Shown: positions 59,829 through 64,000 of the stretch, in pieces | How the letters are laid out: each line of letters starts with the position of its first letter | Numbering within the stretch: position 1 is the stretch's first letter | NCBI RefSeq assembly: GCF_000004075.3 | Contig: NC_026655.2 | Coordinates: 5,084,001 to 5,148,000, forward strand | Length of the DNA stretch: 64,000 bases | Source: Cucumis sativus | Taxonomy: Eukaryota; Streptophyta; Magnoliopsida; Cucurbitales; Cucurbitaceae | Direction of reading: 5' to 3' | The notes under the pieces: generated by a model | Told to the model about the DNA's origin: nothing | The model's input: the letters and a program-made list of their open reading frames with translations, nothing else | Databases searched by the model: none | Translations under genes and position numbers: made by a program

Positions 59829-62800
59829 ATGGAGGAATCGAAAGCAGCGGCGTATTACGATGAGCTCACTCGTAAAGGAGAAGGAGCAGCAAGGTTCAAA
59901 CGAGGTCTCGGTTTTTCCGCCTCCGACTCCAACAGTGACGTGGTCTCCGCGTCCAAGGGCTCCGCACTGCCGTCGTCGTCTTCCTTTCTCAGCTCTTTTG
60001 TTAAAGCCTCTAGCCCTTCCAAGCCCTCCGAGTTCGAAAAACAAGCTCAGCTCGAGGCTATTCAGAACAAGCTCAAGAAGAAGAAACCAAGCTCCCCCGA
60101 TAGACAAGAGAGGCGCTCTAGGGATTTGGAGAGAGATAGAAGGAAATCGAGCCCTAGACGAAGGTCTTTGAGTAAAGAGAGGGAGAGACATTCGCACTCG
60201 AGGAGGCGGAGTTCGAGTAGAGATAGGGAGAGACATTCGAGGCGGCGAAGTAGGAGTCGAGATAGGTATGGGGATAAGTATAGGGATAAGGATAGAGAGA
60301 GGAGTAGTAGGAGAAGAAGTAGGTCTAGGAGTGATTCAGATAGAGACCGGCGGCGTCGACGGAGTAGAAGCTTGTCGGTAGAGAGGAAGAGGTCGGACGA
60401 CGATGGTAGCAAAGGAGGGGGAAAACAGAAAGGCCGTAAAGTTGAAAGACAGAAGACTGAAGGTGTTGATTATTCAAGATTGATTGAAGGATATGACATG
60501 ATGGTATGCTTCATACTTCCTAGAATTTGAATTGGATATTTCGTTTTTTTTGCAATTAAATCAGTTTCTATGCGTATCTCTCTTGTTGATTATGCATGTC
60601 TTTTGATCAAAGTGCTGATTCTCGTCAGTCTGTCGTTTGTTTCTGCATCATTTACTGCTTGGATTTTCCCTACCATTGAATTTTTATACTATATTTTGGT
60701 GTATAAGCAAGTAAGAGTCTGATACAACACTTTTATATTCACATTGACCACCTACCTAAAATTTCATTTCCTAGGAGTTTCCTTTGCAAATATTGTAATC
60801 TTGTAAGGTAGTCGTGTTGGCCTGCGAGATTAGTGGGGTGGGCATAAGTTAACTCCGACACTCATAGATGTTTGATTTTAAAAAATCCTACAACTACAAG
60901 GTACCCATAATGGTTTCTGTCAACATTAATGGTTTCTGTCAACATTTTTGCATCTTGCGGTTTGTCTTGCCTTTGATTGTTATAACGCTAGTGTAAACTT
61001 GGGTTGTTGAACACACGCAGTTTCCAATGGAAATGGAGGTATTCTTACATAGATGCTTTGTTTGGGGACAACTGTTGAGTCTTATTTAAATCTGAAAACT
61101 TGCATTTGCATTGTTAAGTAGGTGTCAGACATGGTAATCTTACTCTTCACTGTTGAAGTCTGAAAATTACAAATGGCACCATGTAGCTTTTTTAGTTTAC
61201 AAATTATGATATGTTATGTTCTAACAGTAGTTTGTAAGGACCCAACACCTGTAACTCAGTAAAATCCCAGCAAACAATAGAGAAACAGAGACAGTACTCT
61301 GTATTTATATATTGATTTAGTTATAACGGAAGACAAGGTTCATTTACTATCCTCTAACAAAGGAAATACCACACTAGATAATATCAACAAGTAGAAAATA
61401 ACAGAGATAAAGGATAACTCTCCAGCTAATTCGAGAATGCTGGCCTTCTCCAAAAGCTGCGGCTGCTCTTTTCTCTATGATGATGCCTCAGCAATCCCAA
61501 AAACATTCCCTTACATACTCCGGTACCTTCCTGTCGGTTCCACATCAGAATATTCCTTCCATAAACCTAATAGGTTAAGCTGCCCCCTGGTTATTACCTT
61601 TTCTGCTTCTACGTTTGTATGTGTGAATGATAGGGGGTCTAACATAGTTTCAAACGTCCATATCAGTTGGAAAATCCGACCTCTTATGTTAAATGTACCA
61701 AATTGGTACCTGTGGTTTTTTCTATAGGTATGTTGCATATACCAATTTCTTTAAAATTAACTGATAGAAGACATGATTTGCAAAGATGCCTGAGACCGTT
61801 GTTAAGATGTGAGAGAGTGGTTTACAAAGTAGTCTAATTTGAGTGCATAATTTGCAATTGTTATTTGAAGTTAATTTGTGCTATAAAAGTTTGGTTTCCA
61901 GATGATGGTATTCTATTCGCGGTATCGCATAAAAACAAAGAATTTATCTATCTCCTAGTAATTCTCCTTATAATAGACAAGTGCTGCGGTACTGGCTTCC
62001 TTAATGGTGAATTGACCTGAACCGTGATATTATTGCCTTTACTTCCCCATCTATGTCATCTCTAAGCAGAATTTTACCAATGTATTCTTTTAGTTGGAAA
62101 CTGATTTCTTTCTTTTGCTTGTCACCAGTCTCCCGCTGAAAGAGTCAAAGCGAAGATGAAACTACAACTTGCTGAAACTGGTAACTTGTCAATTGGTACT
62201 TAATATTTTGTTTCTTCCACACGTAGGTCGAACAATGAGGTGCTCTCTCTGAGGTTCTGACACGGAGCTACACCTTCTTTATCTAAGAAATCTTAGTGAA
62301 CAAATCATTGATCCAAATTGATCTGAAGCTATTTACAGTATGAGTGGAGATTACTCAAGAATGGATTATGACTTCCATTTTCAAGTTCTCCCTTTTCTCC
62401 AATTGTAATGGGGACTTTTAGCACACAAACAAAAATAGACATTTGATAACTATTGAATCTGGCCCTTCATATTCAAAATGCAGCCAGAATGGATGATACA
62501 AAAGGCACAGGCCCAGGTTGGGAAAGGTTTGAGTTTGACAAGGATGCTCCGCTTGATGATGAAGAAATTGAAGGTATAAATTTTAGCAATTAGGCTTCTA
62601 ATTTCTTATTTGAACCAATAGTTGATTTGTGAACTGAAACTCGCATTGCTTTTTAAAAGTAACGATCTTTATACCCACGTACTCAACATTTGTTGTAATT
62701 GCTTTTATCTATTATTATATATTATCTTTTCTTAACTTCAAGCACCCTTTAATGTTTCTTTGTGGCTTTCTAACTTGGTATTGATGAGACCCATAAAATA

Positions 62801-63669
62801 GTACCGTCGATCATTTATCCTTCAAAATGTCTTCTACCAAAGCTATTTTGTGCACCTAGAAACAGCTTCATAGAACCACCTCTATGCAACCATCTCACTC
62901 GAATAATGCAAACATATCTTTGCCTTTGGCTCTTATCTTGCATAGTATGTTTATCAACCTTCTTAAACCACGGGAATATCTACCAAACAATCACAAGGCC
63001 TACTTTTCCCTTAAAACGTTTCCAAGCATAATTTGGTGTGCCACCAAAATTTACCCACAGCACCTTGTTAAGCGGTAAATTTGTATTTCAAATGTCGTAA
63101 ATTGATTTTGCTTCTCTAGTAATTTGGTTGTTAATGACCTAGGATGGAGATTATTATAATATTATCGAGTAAATTGTATTTCCTTATATGGCTGTCATGA
63201 TGCTACCTACAGCTGCAGAAGATGATGCAACATTAGTAAAGCATATTGGACAAAGCTTTCGATTTTCTGCAATTGAGGTTGTGCCTTATTGCTGCTACCA
63301 ATCTCTTAACTTGTTTGACTGTCTCTTATATTATAGCTGCAATTACTTTAATTGTTATTTTAGGCTAGGAAAGAGGAGCAAATCAAAGCTGCACATGACG
63401 AGGCCATGTTTGGAGCACCAGTGCGTCAATTATTAAGTACAACCGATGATGAGGACAAGGTCGAGGCCGAGAATGAAAGGGTGAAGGAGTCATGTGATAG
63501 TGGTATGGCAACAAATCTATTGAGTGAGAAGGTATTTCTGCTTCTTTTCTCCCTCTTTATTTGACTACTTTCGAATGGGAGTATGATATCCAGTCTTGTC
63601 TTTTGGAACTCATTATAGATAATTGCAAAACAACAAGGTTCTTGGCGTGACCGTGCTCGTAAAGCTTAG
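59829..63669 (+). CDS. Arg/Ser-rich nuclear protein, splicing-associated
   Basis: Six coding exons: 59829-60503, 62129-62180, 62484-62573, 63213-63277, 63364-63531, 63619-63669; 366 residues in phase. Start at 59,829 (MEESKAAAYYDELT). Parts: a conserved N-terminus (AAYYDELTRKGEGAARFKRG); a Ser-rich stretch; a Lys cluster (NKLKKKKPSSPD); an RS domain at about 95-200 with many RS/RD/RE repeats (RRRSLSKERERHSHSRRRSS); then GVDYSRLIEGYDMMSPAERV, a helical segment, GPGWERFEFDKDAPLDDEEI, and a coiled region ending IIAKQQGSWRDRARKA. RS domains mark spliceosome-associated factors. I recall Arabidopsis At3g49601, annotated as a pre-mRNA-splicing factor, as similar. Exact role unknown. Intron 1 is 1,625 bases. 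Confidence 0.88.
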
Positions 63670-64000
63670 GTCAAACAAGCTCATATTTGGTAGGTTCCGA
63701 AACTAAACTGCATCGAAAATTTATTGCCAATTGCTTATGATGATCTCTGTTCTTATGGATTTTGTTGCATTGATGAGAATTGCGGGAAGAGAAAATTTTG
63801 ATAGTACGGTAGTATGTTATATTTCCATATTTTCACCCTTCATTCTTTATAATAATGTCTCCTAAGGTGGTATTGGATAAAAAACACATTTGGTGCTCAA
63901 CTTTTACAAAACTTACAATTTGGACCATGAACCTCGGCTTTTAACGGTTAGTCTAGTCCGTAAACTATATGTAGCATTTTAGTTCTTGTAATAGATGTAT
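63670..64000. other. 3' UTR and start of spacer
   Basis: Likely 3' UTR of the RS-protein gene, then sequence like 'TTGGACCATGAACC...TAGTCTAGTCCGTAAACTAT', a phrase type that recurs in plant intergenic repeats and continues past the window edge. Confidence 0.45.

Noticed and set aside
59752-60171. Plus-strand 139-codon frame overlapping the RS-protein start in another frame
   Set aside because: The frame at 59,829 matches a known protein N-terminus and splices cleanly; this one does not.
59775-60412. Two long minus-strand frames (153 and 116 codons, Leu/Arg-rich) opposite the RS-protein exon
   Set aside because: They are low-complexity antisense products of the RS repeats, with no splice partners or recognisable domain.
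1-64000. LTR retroelement or other virus-like relic
   Set aside because: No capsid, protease, reverse-transcriptase or integrase-like frames and no long direct terminal repeats were seen in the spacers.

Overview
The window is AT-rich plant nuclear DNA: GT-AG introns, many small plant-specific gene families, long gene-poor spacers, microsatellites and short non-autonomous repeats. The 'CTATCACTGATAGA'-type inverted-repeat element and the gene sequences suggest a cucurbit (melon/cucumber/watermelon kin), but that assignment is inference from memory and no species was tested. I see no operon, CRISPR, phage or other bacterial feature and no convincing retroelement. Exon coordinates were worked out by hand from reading frames and splice consensus, so single bases may be off.

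Layout. (1) 1-9,150: a tandem cluster of BCS1-like AAA-ATPases, all on the minus strand: one cut by the left edge (from 711), and two close paralogues (2,014-3,537 and 5,696-7,261). The spacers carry orphan copies of promoter and 3' flank sequence, so the array has gained and lost members. (2) 9,975-10,254: a MITE-like element. (3) 10,863-13,627 (-): hydroxyproline O-galactosyltransferase (GALT5-like), seven exons. (4) 14,100-19,900: gene-poor AT-rich spacer with a foldback repeat. (5) 20,026-21,011 (+): LC8-type dynein light chain with a long N-terminal extension. (6) 22,705-24,749 (-): MyoB-type myosin-binding protein. (7) 25,870-28,525 (-): NOL9/Grc3-like polynucleotide kinase, nine coding exons plus a 5' UTR exon. 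(8) 31,508-31,996 (+): small uncharacterised serine-rich protein. (9) 35,901-37,530 (-): SHAQKYF-type MYB factor. (10) 42,096-48,052 (-): pTAC2, a plastid PPR-SMR protein. (11) 50,683-54,689 (+): nuclear-looking coiled-coil protein. (12) 56,966-58,432 (+): 57-residue membrane protein in two exons. (13) 59,829-63,669 (+): RS-rich splicing-associated protein.

The genes do not form one pathway. What holds the middle of the window together is conserved gene order: GALT5, MyoB, SHAQKYF-MYB, pTAC2 and the coiled-coil gene appear in the same order as Arabidopsis At1g74800 to At1g74860 (recalled from memory). The other genes lie between or beside that block. I did not find a new biological system. 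The points most worth a second look are the relics in the AAA-ATPase array, the 47-bp tandem units derived from a stop-codon region, the extended LC8 protein and the very small two-exon membrane-protein gene.
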